Source: Virgibacillus_O xinjiangensis (lineage in GTDB: Bacteria; Bacillota; Bacilli; Bacillales; Amphibacillaceae). Taken from it: DNA of 64,000 nt. This document shows positions 43,527-52,432 of the stretch, piece after piece. How positions within the stretch are numbered: the first letter of the stretch is position 1; every line of letters begins with the position of its first letter. Location: positions 7,748-71,747 of the forward strand of contig NZ_JBHRSA010000015.1 in assembly GCF_042643145.1 (NCBI RefSeq), given 5' to 3'. A model generated the notes under the pieces. The model saw nothing but the letters and a program-made list of their open reading frames with translations, ran no database searches and had not been told where the DNA came from. A program made the position numbers and the translations under genes.

Positions 43527-44111
43527 ATGGAAGCAATTCAGCAGCATAAAGGTCTGGTCTACCCATTGAACCGTTCCAATGTGGATACAGATCAAATTAT
43601 CCCGAAACAATTCTTGAAACGGATTGAGCGAACCGGCTTCGGACAGTTTTTGTTCTACAATTGGCGGTTTGATAATGAAGGAAATCGGCGAGAAGACTTC
43701 TCCTTGAACAATTCAGAATATGATGAAGCAACCATTCTTCTGGCAGGCGAAAACTTTGGCTGTGGTTCCTCCAGGGAGCATGCCCCTTGGGCCCTCCTTG
43801 ATTATGGCTTCAAGGTGGTCATCGCACCAAGCTTTGCTGATATCTTCTATAATAATGCGTTGAAAAATGGCATTATTCCAATTAAAATTGACGAAGAGCA
43901 GGTGAACCGCTGGATGGAACGTGCAGAGAAAGCTACATTAGTCCTCGACATTGATTTGGAGGGACAGAAGATTACAGATGAAGTGAGCGAAGTTGTCCAC
44001 TTTGATATTCCTGCCTATCATAAAGAAAAACTTTTAAACGGTTGGGACGAAATAGCACTGACATTACAGCATAATGATAAGATAGAGCAATACGAAAAAA
44101 CGCTAACATAG
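43527..44111 (+). CDS. leuD: 3-isopropylmalate dehydratase small subunit
   Basis: 194-residue swivel-domain subunit with NVDTDQIIPKQFL and FGCGSSREHAPWAL. The ATG at 43527 is preferred over a GTG at 43518, which is part of the AGGAGGTG ribosome binding site. 12 bases after leuC. Confidence 0.95.
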   Translation: MEAIQQHKGLVYPLNRSNVDTDQIIPKQFLKRIERTGFGQFLFYNWRFDNEGNRREDFSLNNSEYDEATILLAGENFGCGSSREHAPWALLDYGFKVVIAPSFADIFYNNALKNGIIPIKIDEEQVNRWMERAEKATLVLDIDLEGQKITDEVSEVVHFDIPAYHKEKLLNGWDEIALTLQHNDKIEQYEKTLT

Positions 44112-44168
44112 TATAGGGAGAGTGACTCAATTGGGAATTGCTTAACAGGTGACTTAACAGGAGATAAG

Positions 44169-45134
44169 GTGTACAGGGCATGGCAGAAACTGAAGCCGAT
44201 TGTCCACCATACACCATTGATGACATCGGTAACCACAAATGAGCTGGTAGGAAAGAATGTCTATTTCAAAATGGAGAACCAGCAGAAAACAGGCGCCTTC
44301 AAATTCCGTGGAGCAAGCTTTAAACTGATGCAGTTGCCGCAGGAAGAGTTGAAAAAAGGAGTCATCACGGCTTCAGCGGGAAACCATGCCCAGGGGCTTG
44401 CCCATGCAGCGGCTAAGCTGGGTGTGAATGCAACCATCTTCATGGCGGAGGGGACACCTCATGCGAAGGTGGAGGCTACTCGGAATTATGGGGCAGAAGT
44501 GGTTCTGACAGGGGAGAGCTTCCAGGAAGCATATGAAGCTTCCCTGAAAAGAAAAATGCAAACCGGTGCTGTCTATGTCCATCCGTTTGATGATTATGAC
44601 ATCATGGCTGGCCAAGGTACAATTGCCATGGAAATGTTGCGACAAGAAGACCGGATGGATACGATTATAGTACCGATTGGCGGCGGCGGACTGATCAGTG
44701 GTATTGCTGTCGCTGCCAAATATGCCAACTCCAATATCCGCGTGATTGGAGTTCAGGCGGAAGGGGCAGCTGCTATACATGACAGCTATTACAGCGGCGG
44801 AGTTACGAACCTGCAGTCCGTCTCTACCATTGCAGAAGGCATTGCTGTTAAGCAGCCCGGTAAACATACGCTTCCTATCATACGGGAATATGTCGATGAA
44901 ATTGTAACAGTGACAGATGAGGAAATTGCTGCAGCTATCGTATATATGCTGGAGAGAAACAAAACCCTCATGGAAGGGGCAGGCGCGGCAGCGATCGCAG
45001 CCTTATTCTCCCATAAAGAGAAGATTAAATCACGGCATTGTGGTGTCATCGTAAGCGGCGGAAACCTTGATATCGGTGCATTATCCAATATACAGGGACT
45101 CGCCAAAAAGGTCCGTGAATCTGTAGCTATTTAA
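44169..45134 (+). CDS. ilvA: Threonine ammonia-lyase, short form without ACT domain
   Basis: 321-residue fold-type II PLP enzyme giving 2-oxobutyrate for isoleucine. PLP lysine in KTGAFKFRGA, glycine loop VPIGGGGLISG. It stops after the catalytic domain, so the regulatory ACT domain of biosynthetic IlvA is missing; by length it resembles TdcB. GTG start with AGGAG at 5 bases; the frame stays open back to the leuD stop, but no better start exists there. Placement at the operon end indicates a biosynthetic role. Confidence 0.9.
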   Translation: MYRAWQKLKPIVHHTPLMTSVTTNELVGKNVYFKMENQQKTGAFKFRGASFKLMQLPQEELKKGVITASAGNHAQGLAHAAAKLGVNATIFMAEGTPHAKVEATRNYGAEVVLTGESFQEAYEASLKRKMQTGAVYVHPFDDYDIMAGQGTIAMEMLRQEDRMDTIIVPIGGGGLISGIAVAAKYANSNIRVIGVQAEGAAAIHDSYYSGGVTNLQSVSTIAEGIAVKQPGKHTLPIIREYVDEIVTVTDEEIAAAIVYMLERNKTLMEGAGAAAIAALFSHKEKIKSRHCGVIVSGGNLDIGALSNIQGLAKKVRESVAI

Positions 45135-45172
45135 AAAGAGAGGCCGGGAGTAGAATCCCTGCCTCTTTTTTT
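45133..45172 (+). terminator. Terminator of the ilv-leu operon
   Basis: AAAGAGAGGC and GCCTCTTTTTTT enclose a GGGA/TCCC inner pair. Confidence 0.9.
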
Positions 45173-45183
45173 CATCCACCCTA

Positions 45184-45633
45184 TCATAGCTTGTATCCTG
45201 TCCGACTCTTAAATCTTTTCAGGATTACAGAACTTTCCACCCGGGTAATACCCTCCACTGCATATAACTCCTGATTGATAAAAGCCTCCAACTTTGGGAA
45301 GTCCTCGACAAGCACATGCATATGGAGCGTGCTTGGCCCGGTCATCTGGTAGATGCTCGCTACATGCGGATTATCTGCCAAATTCTGGGCAACTTCCTGC
45401 ATATGTTTCGGTTCTACATCCACTTCAAAGAAGGCGGATACTTTTTTTCCTGCTTTTTCTGAATTGATGACCACTGAAAACTTTTCAATGATTCCTCGAT
45501 TTTTCAGACTGTCGATACGGTCCTTTACAGCTACTCGTGAAAGCCCTATCTTTTCTGCTAAATCCACATACGATATTCTGCCGTCTTCTGAGAGAATTTC
45601 CAAGAGTCTCTTATCTGTTTCATCATACCTCAT
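45184..45633 (-). CDS. Lrp/AsnC family regulator (YwrC-like)
   Basis: 149-residue regulator: N-terminal helix-turn-helix (DLAEKIGLSRVAVKDRIDSL, about 24-43) and a C-terminal ligand-binding RAM domain with the YQMTGPSTLHM stretch. It is divergent from the gamma-glutamyltransferase-like gene and the chromate transporter pair, the same gene company as Bacillus ywrC-ywrD-ywrA/B, so it probably controls them in response to an amino acid. Convergent with the ilv-leu operon. Confidence 0.88.
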   Translation of the reverse strand: MRYDETDKRLLEILSEDGRISYVDLAEKIGLSRVAVKDRIDSLKNRGIIEKFSVVINSEKAGKKVSAFFEVDVEPKHMQEVAQNLADNPHVASIYQMTGPSTLHMHVLVEDFPKLEAFINQELYAVEGITRVESSVILKRFKSRTGYKL

Positions 45634-45750
45634 GAATAATCACTAACTCCCATTATTGAATATATAGGACCATGATATCACAAAAAGCAAGTAATTATAC
45701 CAATCCACTTTATTATTGTAAGCATTCATATAGATTAGCTTTATGGTTGA

Positions 45751-45779
45751 TTGACATCTTACCATTAATTTCGTAACAT
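45751..45779 (+). promoter_or_regulatory. Promoter of the ywrD-like operon
   Basis: Consensus -35 TTGACA (45751-45756), 17-base spacer, -10 TAACAT (45774-45779), in the divergent region with the Lrp gene. Confidence 0.7.
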
Positions 45780-45822
45780 ATTAACTAATTCGATAAAATA
45801 TTCAGACGGAGGGACAATTGGG

Positions 45823-47436
45823 ATGGAATCTTTTTCAAGTGAATCATATCCATATGCGGTCGCCCGGAATGCTGTATATGCGAGGAAGGGAATGGTCGCT
45901 ACCTCGCAGCCCCTTGCCAGTCAAGCGGGCCTTGAAATTTTGAAAAAGGGCGGAAATGCGATTGATGCGGCAATTGCAACCGCTGCCTGCCTCACTGTTG
46001 TAGAGCCAACTTCCAACGGAATTGGCGGGGACGCATTTGCCCTGGTTTGGACAAAAGGCAGATTGCATGGGTTGAACGCGAATGGCAGGTCGCCGAGGAA
46101 CATATCGATCGATCAGTTGAAGAAGGCAGGTATGGAAGAGATTCCTGCATACGGCTGGGCACCAGTGACCGTACCTGGGGCACCTTCAGCATGGGCTGAA
46201 CTGTCTGGACAGTTTGGAAAGCTGCCATTGAAGGATGTGTTGCAACCGGCTATTACATATGCACGGGAAGGCTATCCATTATCCCCTACATTGGCTAGAT
46301 TCTGGAACAATGGCTATCAGAAGTACCGTAAAGAACTGACCGGTGACATGTTCAAGCATTGGTTCAAGACATTTGCACCAAACGGTCGTGCGCCTCGGGT
46401 AGGTGAATTATGGTCATCTCCGGATCATGCTCGTACCTTGGAGGAGATTGCCGATACACAGGCTGAGTCCTTCTATCGTGGGGATCTGGCTGAGAAGATT
46501 GCGGCGTTCTCGGAGGAACATGGTGGTTATTTGAGCAAGGCAGATTTGGCCGACCATCAAGCTGAGTGGACGGAGCCGATCAAAGTGAATTACCGTGGAT
46601 ATGATGTTTGGGAGATACCACCGAGCGGGCAAGGAATCGTAGCCTTGGAAGCTCTAAATATCCTGAAAGGCTTTGAATTTCCGGAGAAGGAATCCGCCGA
46701 AACCTATCACAAACAAATGGAAGCAATTAAACTAGCCTTTGCGGATGCCCATGAGCATGTGACAGAATTGACACATATGAAAGTAAAACCGGCAAAGCTG
46801 TTGAGTGAAGCCTATGCGGCGAAACGGCGTTCCCTCATAACGGACAGGGCCATTCAGCCGGAAGCAGGAGAGCCATCGTCGAGTGGCACGGTCTATCTGG
46901 CTGCCGCTGATGGAGAAGGAAATATGGTTTCCTTTATCCAAAGCAATTATATGGGATTCGGATCTGGTTTAGTAGTACCAGGTACTGGAATCGCTTTGCA
47001 GAATAGGGGACATAACTTCTCCATGGATCCGAAACATGTCAACGCGCTTGAAGGGGGAAAGAAATCCTACCACACCATCATACCGGGATTTCTTTCCAAG
47101 GGGAATCAACCGGTCGGTCCATTTGGTGTTATGGGCGGTTTCATGCAGCCGCAGGGCCATGTTCAAGTGGCAATGAATACCATCGATTTTGGCCTCAACC
47201 CTCAAGCAGCACTCGACGCGCCTAGATGGCAGTGGATGGGTGATAAGATAGTTGAAGTGGAACACCGTTTTCCACATCATATTGCCCAAGAGCTTCAAGC
47301 AAAAGGGCATCAGATCCGTTATCAACTCGAACCCAACAGTTTCGGGCGAGGCCAGGCAATCTGGAGGGATGCGGAGTCCGGTGTACTTGCAGGTGGAACT
47401 GAATCACGAACAGATGGGACGGTTTCTTCCTGGTAA
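45823..47436 (+). CDS. Gamma-glutamyltransferase family protein, cytoplasmic YwrD type
   Basis: 537-residue Ntn-hydrolase of the GGT family. The nucleophile Thr is expected in SSSGTVYLAAAD near residue 354-358, where secreted GGTs read TTHLSVVD; an intersubunit GGNAIDAAIA motif and late GGFMQPQGH are present. No signal peptide, so cytoplasmic like YwrD. Substrate (glutathione, gamma-glutamyl peptide or cephalosporin-like amide) is unclear. RBS CGGAGGGA. Confidence 0.85.
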   Translation: MESFSSESYPYAVARNAVYARKGMVATSQPLASQAGLEILKKGGNAIDAAIATAACLTVVEPTSNGIGGDAFALVWTKGRLHGLNANGRSPRNISIDQLKKAGMEEIPAYGWAPVTVPGAPSAWAELSGQFGKLPLKDVLQPAITYAREGYPLSPTLARFWNNGYQKYRKELTGDMFKHWFKTFAPNGRAPRVGELWSSPDHARTLEEIADTQAESFYRGDLAEKIAAFSEEHGGYLSKADLADHQAEWTEPIKVNYRGYDVWEIPPSGQGIVALEALNILKGFEFPEKESAETYHKQMEAIKLAFADAHEHVTELTHMKVKPAKLLSEAYAAKRRSLITDRAIQPEAGEPSSSGTVYLAAADGEGNMVSFIQSNYMGFGSGLVVPGTGIALQNRGHNFSMDPKHVNALEGGKKSYHTIIPGFLSKGNQPVGPFGVMGGFMQPQGHVQVAMNTIDFGLNPQAALDAPRWQWMGDKIVEVEHRFPHHIAQELQAKGHQIRYQLEPNSFGRGQAIWRDAESGVLAGGTESRTDGTVSSW

Positions 47437-47490
47437 TATACGAAATAGTATCCTAACAAACTATTGAAACTAAAAGGAAATGTGGTTTAC

Positions 47491-48063
47491 ATGAAAACAC
47501 AATGGAATCTATTTATCGCCTTTTTCCGGGTAGGTATGTTGGGGTTTGGAGGTGGACCTGCCTCCATCCCTTTAATCCATAAAGAAGTAGTAGATAAGTA
47601 TAAGTGGATGAGAGATGATGACTTCGGTGATCTGCTGGCACTTGCCAACACATTGCCTGGACCGATTGCCACAAAAATGGCAGGGTATATCGGGTACAGA
47701 GTAACGGGGATTGGCGGGATGATCTATGCAGTCTTGGCAACCATCGTACCTACCATAATATTGATGATCATCTTGCTGACGACCATCTCTTCCATCAAGG
47801 AATTCGACTGGGTGCAGGGAATGACGGCTGCAGTGGTTCCTGTTGTAGGAATGATGCTTGCTGTCTTGACCTGGCAATTTATCAATAAGGCAAGGAAAGG
47901 ACTTGGTTGGGGCAGGGCGCTGGTTTTTGCCGTAGTGATTTTCATTCTTTTAGAAGTGGCAGGCATTCATCCGGCGATCATCATTGCTTTTCTTCTTGCG
48001 TTAGCGCTGCTGGTCAGGGACGAGCCTGGACATAATGCCCGAAAGAAGGAAGGTGATCGATAA
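47491..48063 (+). CDS. Chromate transporter, first half-size subunit
   Basis: 190-residue CHR-family membrane protein with about six hydrophobic segments. FGGGPASIPLI and the LPGPIATKMAGYIGY motif identify it. Half-size CHR proteins work as pairs of opposite topology, and the second subunit follows at once (TAATG overlap). ATG at 47491; an alternative GTG at 47482 is closer to AAAGGA. Confidence 0.88.
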   Translation: MKTQWNLFIAFFRVGMLGFGGGPASIPLIHKEVVDKYKWMRDDDFGDLLALANTLPGPIATKMAGYIGYRVTGIGGMIYAVLATIVPTIILMIILLTTISSIKEFDWVQGMTAAVVPVVGMMLAVLTWQFINKARKGLGWGRALVFAVVIFILLEVAGIHPAIIIAFLLALALLVRDEPGHNARKKEGDR

Positions 48064-48593
48064 TGATGGTTTATTGGGAGATATTTTTGGCATTTTTCAT
48101 ACCTGGCATCCTGGGCTATGGTGGTGGTCCTGCTTCCATTCCATTGGTAGAGAACGAAGTGGTGCGCAGATACGAGTGGATGACCGTTCAGGAATTCAGT
48201 GAGGTGCTTGCTCTGGGTAATTCACTGCCGGGCCCGATTGCCACTAAAATGGCAGGATACATTGGATACGAAGTAGGCGGGGTACCTGGTTCAGTAATCG
48301 GCATCTTTGCGACCGTAGCCCCATCCCTCATAATTATGGTCCTGCTGCTCAGTGTGTTGCTCAAATTTAAAGATTCCCCGAAGGTTAAACGGCTCACCCT
48401 TTTTGTGCAGCCGGTGATTGCCATTCTGCTCGGAATGATGGCATGGAGGTTCTTCGCTGATTCAGCAGAAGGAATCGGCTTATGGCAGACCCTGATCCTA
48501 GGCGCCGCGAGCTTTCTCTTGATTGAGCGGGTCAACATCCATCCAGCATTCGTCATTCTTGGTGCATTCCTATATGGGGGATTATTTCTTTAG
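48063..48593 (+). CDS. Chromate transporter, second half-size subunit
   Basis: 176-residue CHR-family protein, about 45 percent similar by eye to its partner, with GYGGGPASIPLV and LPGPIATKMAGYIGY. Begins with two consecutive ATGs overlapping the stop of the first subunit. Together they would export chromate or a related anion. Ends before a strong terminator. Confidence 0.88.
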   Translation: MMVYWEIFLAFFIPGILGYGGGPASIPLVENEVVRRYEWMTVQEFSEVLALGNSLPGPIATKMAGYIGYEVGGVPGSVIGIFATVAPSLIIMVLLLSVLLKFKDSPKVKRLTLFVQPVIAILLGMMAWRFFADSAEGIGLWQTLILGAASFLLIERVNIHPAFVILGAFLYGGLFL

Positions 48594-48600
48594 AGGATTA

Positions 48601-48638
48601 AACAGTCATGTCATGGGTTAACCATGACTGTTTTTTTG
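48601..48638 (+). terminator. Terminator of the chromate transporter operon
   Basis: AACAGTCATG/CATGACTGTT followed by seven Ts. Confidence 0.92.
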
Positions 48639-48654
48639 GAGCACTGGGAGGAAA

Positions 48655-48971
48655 TCAGCAGGAGCGCCGGGAAATCAGCAGGAGCCCGGGCATATCAGCA
48701 GGAGCCCGGGCATATCAGCAGGAGAGACGGGAAATCGGCAGGAGCCCGGGCATATCAGCAGGAGAGACGGGATATCAGCAGGAGCCCGGGCATATCAGCA
48801 GGAGCGCCGGGAAATCGGCAGGAGCCCGGGCATATCAGCAGGAGCGCCGGGAAATCGGCAGGAGCCCGGGCATATCAGCAGGAGCCCGGGCATATCGGCA
48901 GGAGCGACGGGATATCGGCAGAAGCGACGGGAAATCAGCAGGCGCCCGTATATATCGGCAGGATTACATAC
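48655..48971 (+). repeat. Array 1 of a 20-nt tandem repeat (16 units)
   Basis: TC(A/G)GCAGGAG recurs at 48655 and every 20 bases exactly up to 48955, 16 times. The other 10 bases vary between CCCGGGCATA, CGCCGGGAAA and AGACGGGATA/AAA. GGGC and GCCC halves in neighbouring units can pair. The array lies between the convergent chromate transporter and HAD genes. Because 20 is not a multiple of 3 it yields repetitive open frames in several frames, which I regard as spurious. No CRISPR-like spacers. Confidence 0.95.
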
Positions 48972-49007
48972 GCAAGAAAGCGCATCTTCTTAGATGCGCT
49001 TTCTTGC
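48972..49007 (-). terminator. Strong hairpin at the 3' end of the HAD gene
   Basis: GCAAGAAAGCGCATC/GATGCGCTTTCTTGC, a 15-bp stem with a six-base loop touching the HAD stop codon. No clear T run on either side, so terminator function is probable but not certain. Confidence 0.6.
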
Positions 49008-49792
49008 TAATCCACCAGTCCGAGTTTCTTCAATCCGTTATAAATACCGGACTCGGTTACGGTGGTGGTTTGATACTTGGCAAATTCAACGAGATCCGGA
49101 TGGGCATTGCCCATGGCGAATCCGTGGCCGACTGCCTGGAGCATTTCTTTATCATTCATTCCATCACCAAATGCAATCGCTTGTTCTTGGGGAATATGGA
49201 GGCGTTGGAGAATGGTTTTTACAGCTTCTCCTTTATTCACATTCTTCCGGATGAGATCCTGTGCCTGCTCCGCTCCGTTGACATTGACAATCGATAGGCG
49301 GATATTCTCTTCGATTTCGTAGAGGCGGGCTTTTTCCGGGCTGATGTTCAGGATCGTAATCCCAATGATTTGATCTATTACATCATCGGTGAACACTTCA
49401 TTTTTCTTTAGCTGGAAAATATCGTTGAACTGCTGGACAAACGGATGGTCCAAAGAAGTGAAGTAATTGCATCCATTGGTATAGAGAACAAGCTCATGCC
49501 CATTTTCTTCGGCAATGTTCAGGAATCGCCTGACTGTTTCACTGCTGATCGGTTCATCGACAATAGTCTCGTCCTGGTAGACTGCATACGCGCCGTTATA
49601 GCCGATCAACGAATCGACATCCAGTTCCTCAGCAAGGCCCTCTATTTCATGGAGTGGTCTACCAGTGGCTATGAACACCTCGACTCCTTTTTCTTTCGCT
49701 TGGGAAATGGCAGTCTTGGTTGAATCGGTATAGGTGTGGTCCGGTTTGAGGATGGTTCCGTCAATATCCAGAAATAATGCTTTATAAGTCAT
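49007..49792 (-). CDS. HAD superfamily phosphatase, Cof type (YkrA-like)
   Basis: 261-residue hydrolase with motif I DIDGT (nucleophile Asp), motif II in IATGRP, motif III Lys (about 202) and motif IV AFGDGMNDKEML, plus a C2-type cap between. Cof-type members dephosphorylate sugar phosphates or flavin precursors; the substrate here is unknown. Start ATG with AAGGAG upstream. Monocistronic. Confidence 0.88.
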   Translation of the reverse strand: MTYKALFLDIDGTILKPDHTYTDSTKTAISQAKEKGVEVFIATGRPLHEIEGLAEELDVDSLIGYNGAYAVYQDETIVDEPISSETVRRFLNIAEENGHELVLYTNGCNYFTSLDHPFVQQFNDIFQLKKNEVFTDDVIDQIIGITILNISPEKARLYEIEENIRLSIVNVNGAEQAQDLIRKNVNKGEAVKTILQRLHIPQEQAIAFGDGMNDKEMLQAVGHGFAMGNAHPDLVEFAKYQTTTVTESGIYNGLKKLGLVD

Positions 49793-49882
49793 GGTAATCT
49801 CCTTCTATTATTAGATAGTCCCACCTATTTTAGCATAATGCTGAAAGAAATTCAGGAAAGGAGAAGACACACGATATTACAT

Positions 49883-49919
49883 GAAAAAGAACCAAACCGG
49901 CGTTTTTCGGTTTGGTTCA
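49883..49919 (-). terminator. Terminator after the oligoendopeptidase gene
   Basis: GAACCAAACCG/CGGTTTGGTTC with, on the minus strand, a CTTTTTC tail. Confidence 0.88.
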
Positions 49920-49928
49920 GCGCAGGTT

Positions 49929-51626
49929 CTATAATGCTTGATCATCAACAGAGTCCAGCCATTGTTCGATGGAGCTGATGACTGTCTCTACGGTACCTTC
50001 CTGGAAAGGAGACTGGAGGCCGGCTTCTTCTACTAAGCCAAGGAATGGCTTGGAGCCGCCGAGTTTGCATAGATGCAGGTAATCTTCCCATGCTTTGTCT
50101 TTGTCTTCTCTGGACCGCTTCCAGAACTGAAAGGCACAAATTTGGGCAAGTGTATAGTCGATATAATAGAAGGGGACTTCATAGATATGCCCCTGCCGCT
50201 GCCAAAAAGCGCCGCCTTCCAAATATGGAATTCCGTCGTAATCCCGGTGTGGCAAATAGATTTCTTCAAGTTCCTTCCATGCATGCTTCCGCTGTTCCGG
50301 TGTCCAATCTGGATTCTCATAGACCATATGCTGGAATTCATCGACAGCAACCCCGTACGGAATAAACTTCAGTCCATCCGCCAGATGGGTGTATTTGTAT
50401 TTATCGGCGTCTTCTTGGAAGAATAGTTCCATCCAAGGCCAGGTGAAGAACTCCATGCTCATGGAATGGATTTCCGCGGCCTCACTGGTCGGAATCAGGT
50501 ATTCCGGGATGCCGATATTGCGACTGGAATAGAATTGGAAAGCATGTCCTGCTTCGTGGGTGAGAACATCGATGTCTGCAGACGTCCCATTAAAATTGGA
50601 GAAGATGAACGGAGACTGGTAATCTTCAATGAAAGTGCAATAGCCACCAGCTTCCTTCCCTTTCTTCGCTTCCAGATCCATTAAATTGCGATCCAGCATA
50701 TAACGGAAAAATTCATCGGTCTCTATGGAAAGCTCCTCATACATTTTCTTGCCGTTCTTAATGATCCATTCCGGGGATCCTTTCGGCTGGGCATTTCCTG
50801 TTTGGAATTCGAAACTTTCATCATAATAGTTGAGAGATTCGACGCCAATACGCTCTGCCTGTTTCTGGTAGAGTTTCGAAGCAAGGGGGACGATGTTGTC
50901 CCTTACTTGTTTACGGAAGGCTGCCACCATATCGGCATCATAGTCATATCTCTCCATCCGAAGGTAACCTAATTCTACAAAGTTTTTAAATCCCAGTTTT
51001 ACTGCTGTCTCATGGCGCACTTTTACCAGCTGGTCATATATATCGTCAAATTGATCTGCATGGTTTTCGAAGAATTCAGCACTGGCCTTTACTGCCTCCT
51101 TACGTACATCTCTATCCCGATGTTGGGTGAAAGGACTCAACTGGGCGAGGGTGTAGGTCTCTCCTTGAAATTCCACCTGTGCAGAGGCGACCAGTTTGGA
51201 ATAGTCGGATGTCAATTTATTTTCCTTCTGTAAGAGTTCGATGACTTCCGGGGAAAATTTCCGGACGCTGTAATCGGCAATTCTGAAGAGCTGCGGTCCC
51301 CATTCCTCTTCAAGTTCTTTCTTGTGTGGGGAGTCGATCAATGCCCGGTAAAATTTGGTACTAAGTGCTTCCAGTTCAGGTTCCAGCTGATCGAAGTAAT
51401 CCCGTTCCTTCTGGTAATACTCGTCATTCGTATCAATGGAAGCTCGGATGTAGACCAGGTTTCCCATCGTATCCAAACGGTTGCGGAATGTATTGATTGT
51501 TTGGAAGGCCCGGGAAGCCTCCTGTCCCGTTTCTGCAGATGTAAATGCATCCAATAGCTGCTGGAACTTTTCTTTTTCCTCTTCCAAGATCGGCCGTTCA
51601 TACGTATAGTCTTCAAATTTCTTCAT
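49929..51626 (-). CDS. M3 family oligoendopeptidase
   Basis: 565-residue zinc peptidase. The HEAGH metal site is at residues 357-361, with the downstream glutamate ligand in SEAAEIHSMSMEFF. No signal peptide, so it digests short peptides in the cytoplasm, complementing the oligopeptide importer at 18234. Related to PepF but distinct at the N terminus (the M3 oligoendopeptidase group seen in Bacillaceae). RBS AAGGAGGG; monocistronic. Confidence 0.9.
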   Translation of the reverse strand: MKKFEDYTYERPILEEEKEKFQQLLDAFTSAETGQEASRAFQTINTFRNRLDTMGNLVYIRASIDTNDEYYQKERDYFDQLEPELEALSTKFYRALIDSPHKKELEEEWGPQLFRIADYSVRKFSPEVIELLQKENKLTSDYSKLVASAQVEFQGETYTLAQLSPFTQHRDRDVRKEAVKASAEFFENHADQFDDIYDQLVKVRHETAVKLGFKNFVELGYLRMERYDYDADMVAAFRKQVRDNIVPLASKLYQKQAERIGVESLNYYDESFEFQTGNAQPKGSPEWIIKNGKKMYEELSIETDEFFRYMLDRNLMDLEAKKGKEAGGYCTFIEDYQSPFIFSNFNGTSADIDVLTHEAGHAFQFYSSRNIGIPEYLIPTSEAAEIHSMSMEFFTWPWMELFFQEDADKYKYTHLADGLKFIPYGVAVDEFQHMVYENPDWTPEQRKHAWKELEEIYLPHRDYDGIPYLEGGAFWQRQGHIYEVPFYYIDYTLAQICAFQFWKRSREDKDKAWEDYLHLCKLGGSKPFLGLVEEAGLQSPFQEGTVETVISSIEQWLDSVDDQAL

Positions 51627-51783
51627 GATAAAGACCCTCCTTGATTTCCATTATACGCCATTACTGGGAAGAAAACTTTTGTAACAAACTTTGCTTTATA
51701 ATATAGAATTGGCTTAACATGAGGTTTGTGTTTATAATAAAAAGAGAATTATTCGGAATAAAGTGGAAGGCAGGTATGCATAA

Positions 51784-51978
51784 ATGACAACAGATGGCAG
51801 GTACAGGGCAAATATCAGACCAGGCATGGAAGTGAATATTGTTCTGAAGAAGGATCAACGGACAGGGAAGACCACCCATGGTACCGTCAAAGACATCCTG
51901 ACGAACTCCCAGTTCCATCCCCATGGAATAAAAGTTAGATTGGAAGACAGCCAGGTAGGAAGAGTAGCCGACTGGTGA
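51784..51978 (+). CDS. YwbE family small protein
   Basis: 64-residue basic protein: NIRPGMEVNIVLKKDQRTGK and GTVKDILTNS are the signature of the conserved Bacillota YwbE family. It looks like a small beta-barrel (KOW/SH3-like) that may bind nucleic acid, but the function is not known. A TATAAT box lies about 75 bases upstream. Confidence 0.85.
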   Translation: MTTDGRYRANIRPGMEVNIVLKKDQRTGKTTHGTVKDILTNSQFHPHGIKVRLEDSQVGRVADW

Positions 51979-52062
51979 ACCAAGCGATTGTTTCATTGAC
52001 TTTACGATGGTTCAAACTTATACTAGAACTAAATGTACATATATGTAATGGGGTGAAAGAAT

Positions 52063-52347
52063 ATGGTTCAATCTGTAATTACTATCGGGATTATTTTAAC
52101 AGCTGCCCTGGTCGTTCTTGGTTTGTTCCTTGCTAAGACGATGGACAAAGCTTCCATGGTGGGTTATTATCCAGGCATCTTCTGTGCGTTTACTGGATTG
52201 CTGCTGATCCTGACCAGTTCCATTCTTGACAGAGTGGATATCATGGGTGCCGGTCTCGGCGGATGGGGCATTGCTTTCGTGTTTGCTGGAGCGGTCGGAT
52301 TGGTGATCACTTCAATCTTTGACGCCAAAGCCAACGCTGAAGCATAA
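52063..52347 (+). CDS. Small membrane protein, function unknown
   Basis: 94 residues with three hydrophobic segments (about 4-24, 34-53 and 64-85), consistent with a three-helix inner membrane protein. A short cytoplasmic loop KTMDKAS separates the first two, and the C terminus is hydrophilic. GTG/ATG choice: ATG at 52063 follows GGGGTGAAAG. I do not recognise a family. It ends before a bidirectional terminator. Confidence 0.75.
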   Translation: MVQSVITIGIILTAALVVLGLFLAKTMDKASMVGYYPGIFCAFTGLLLILTSSILDRVDIMGAGLGGWGIAFVFAGAVGLVITSIFDAKANAEA

Positions 52348-52383
52348 GTATAGAAGAGCGGTTGGTTACTGCTTTTACAGAAG

Positions 52384-52427
52384 GAAAAACCGCAGGGTCA
52401 TTTCATATGATCCTGCGGTTTTTTTCA
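52384..52427. terminator. Bidirectional terminator between the small membrane protein gene and cvfB
   Basis: AACCGCAGGGTCAT/ATGATCCTGCGGTT with A and T runs on either side. Confidence 0.92.
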
Positions 52428-52432
52428 TATGT

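Noticed and set aside
48608..49297. Two long repetitive open frames (also 48624-49010) across array 1
   Set aside because: They arise from the 20-base repeat lacking stops; no ribosome binding site, and the frame continues into the antisense of the HAD gene.
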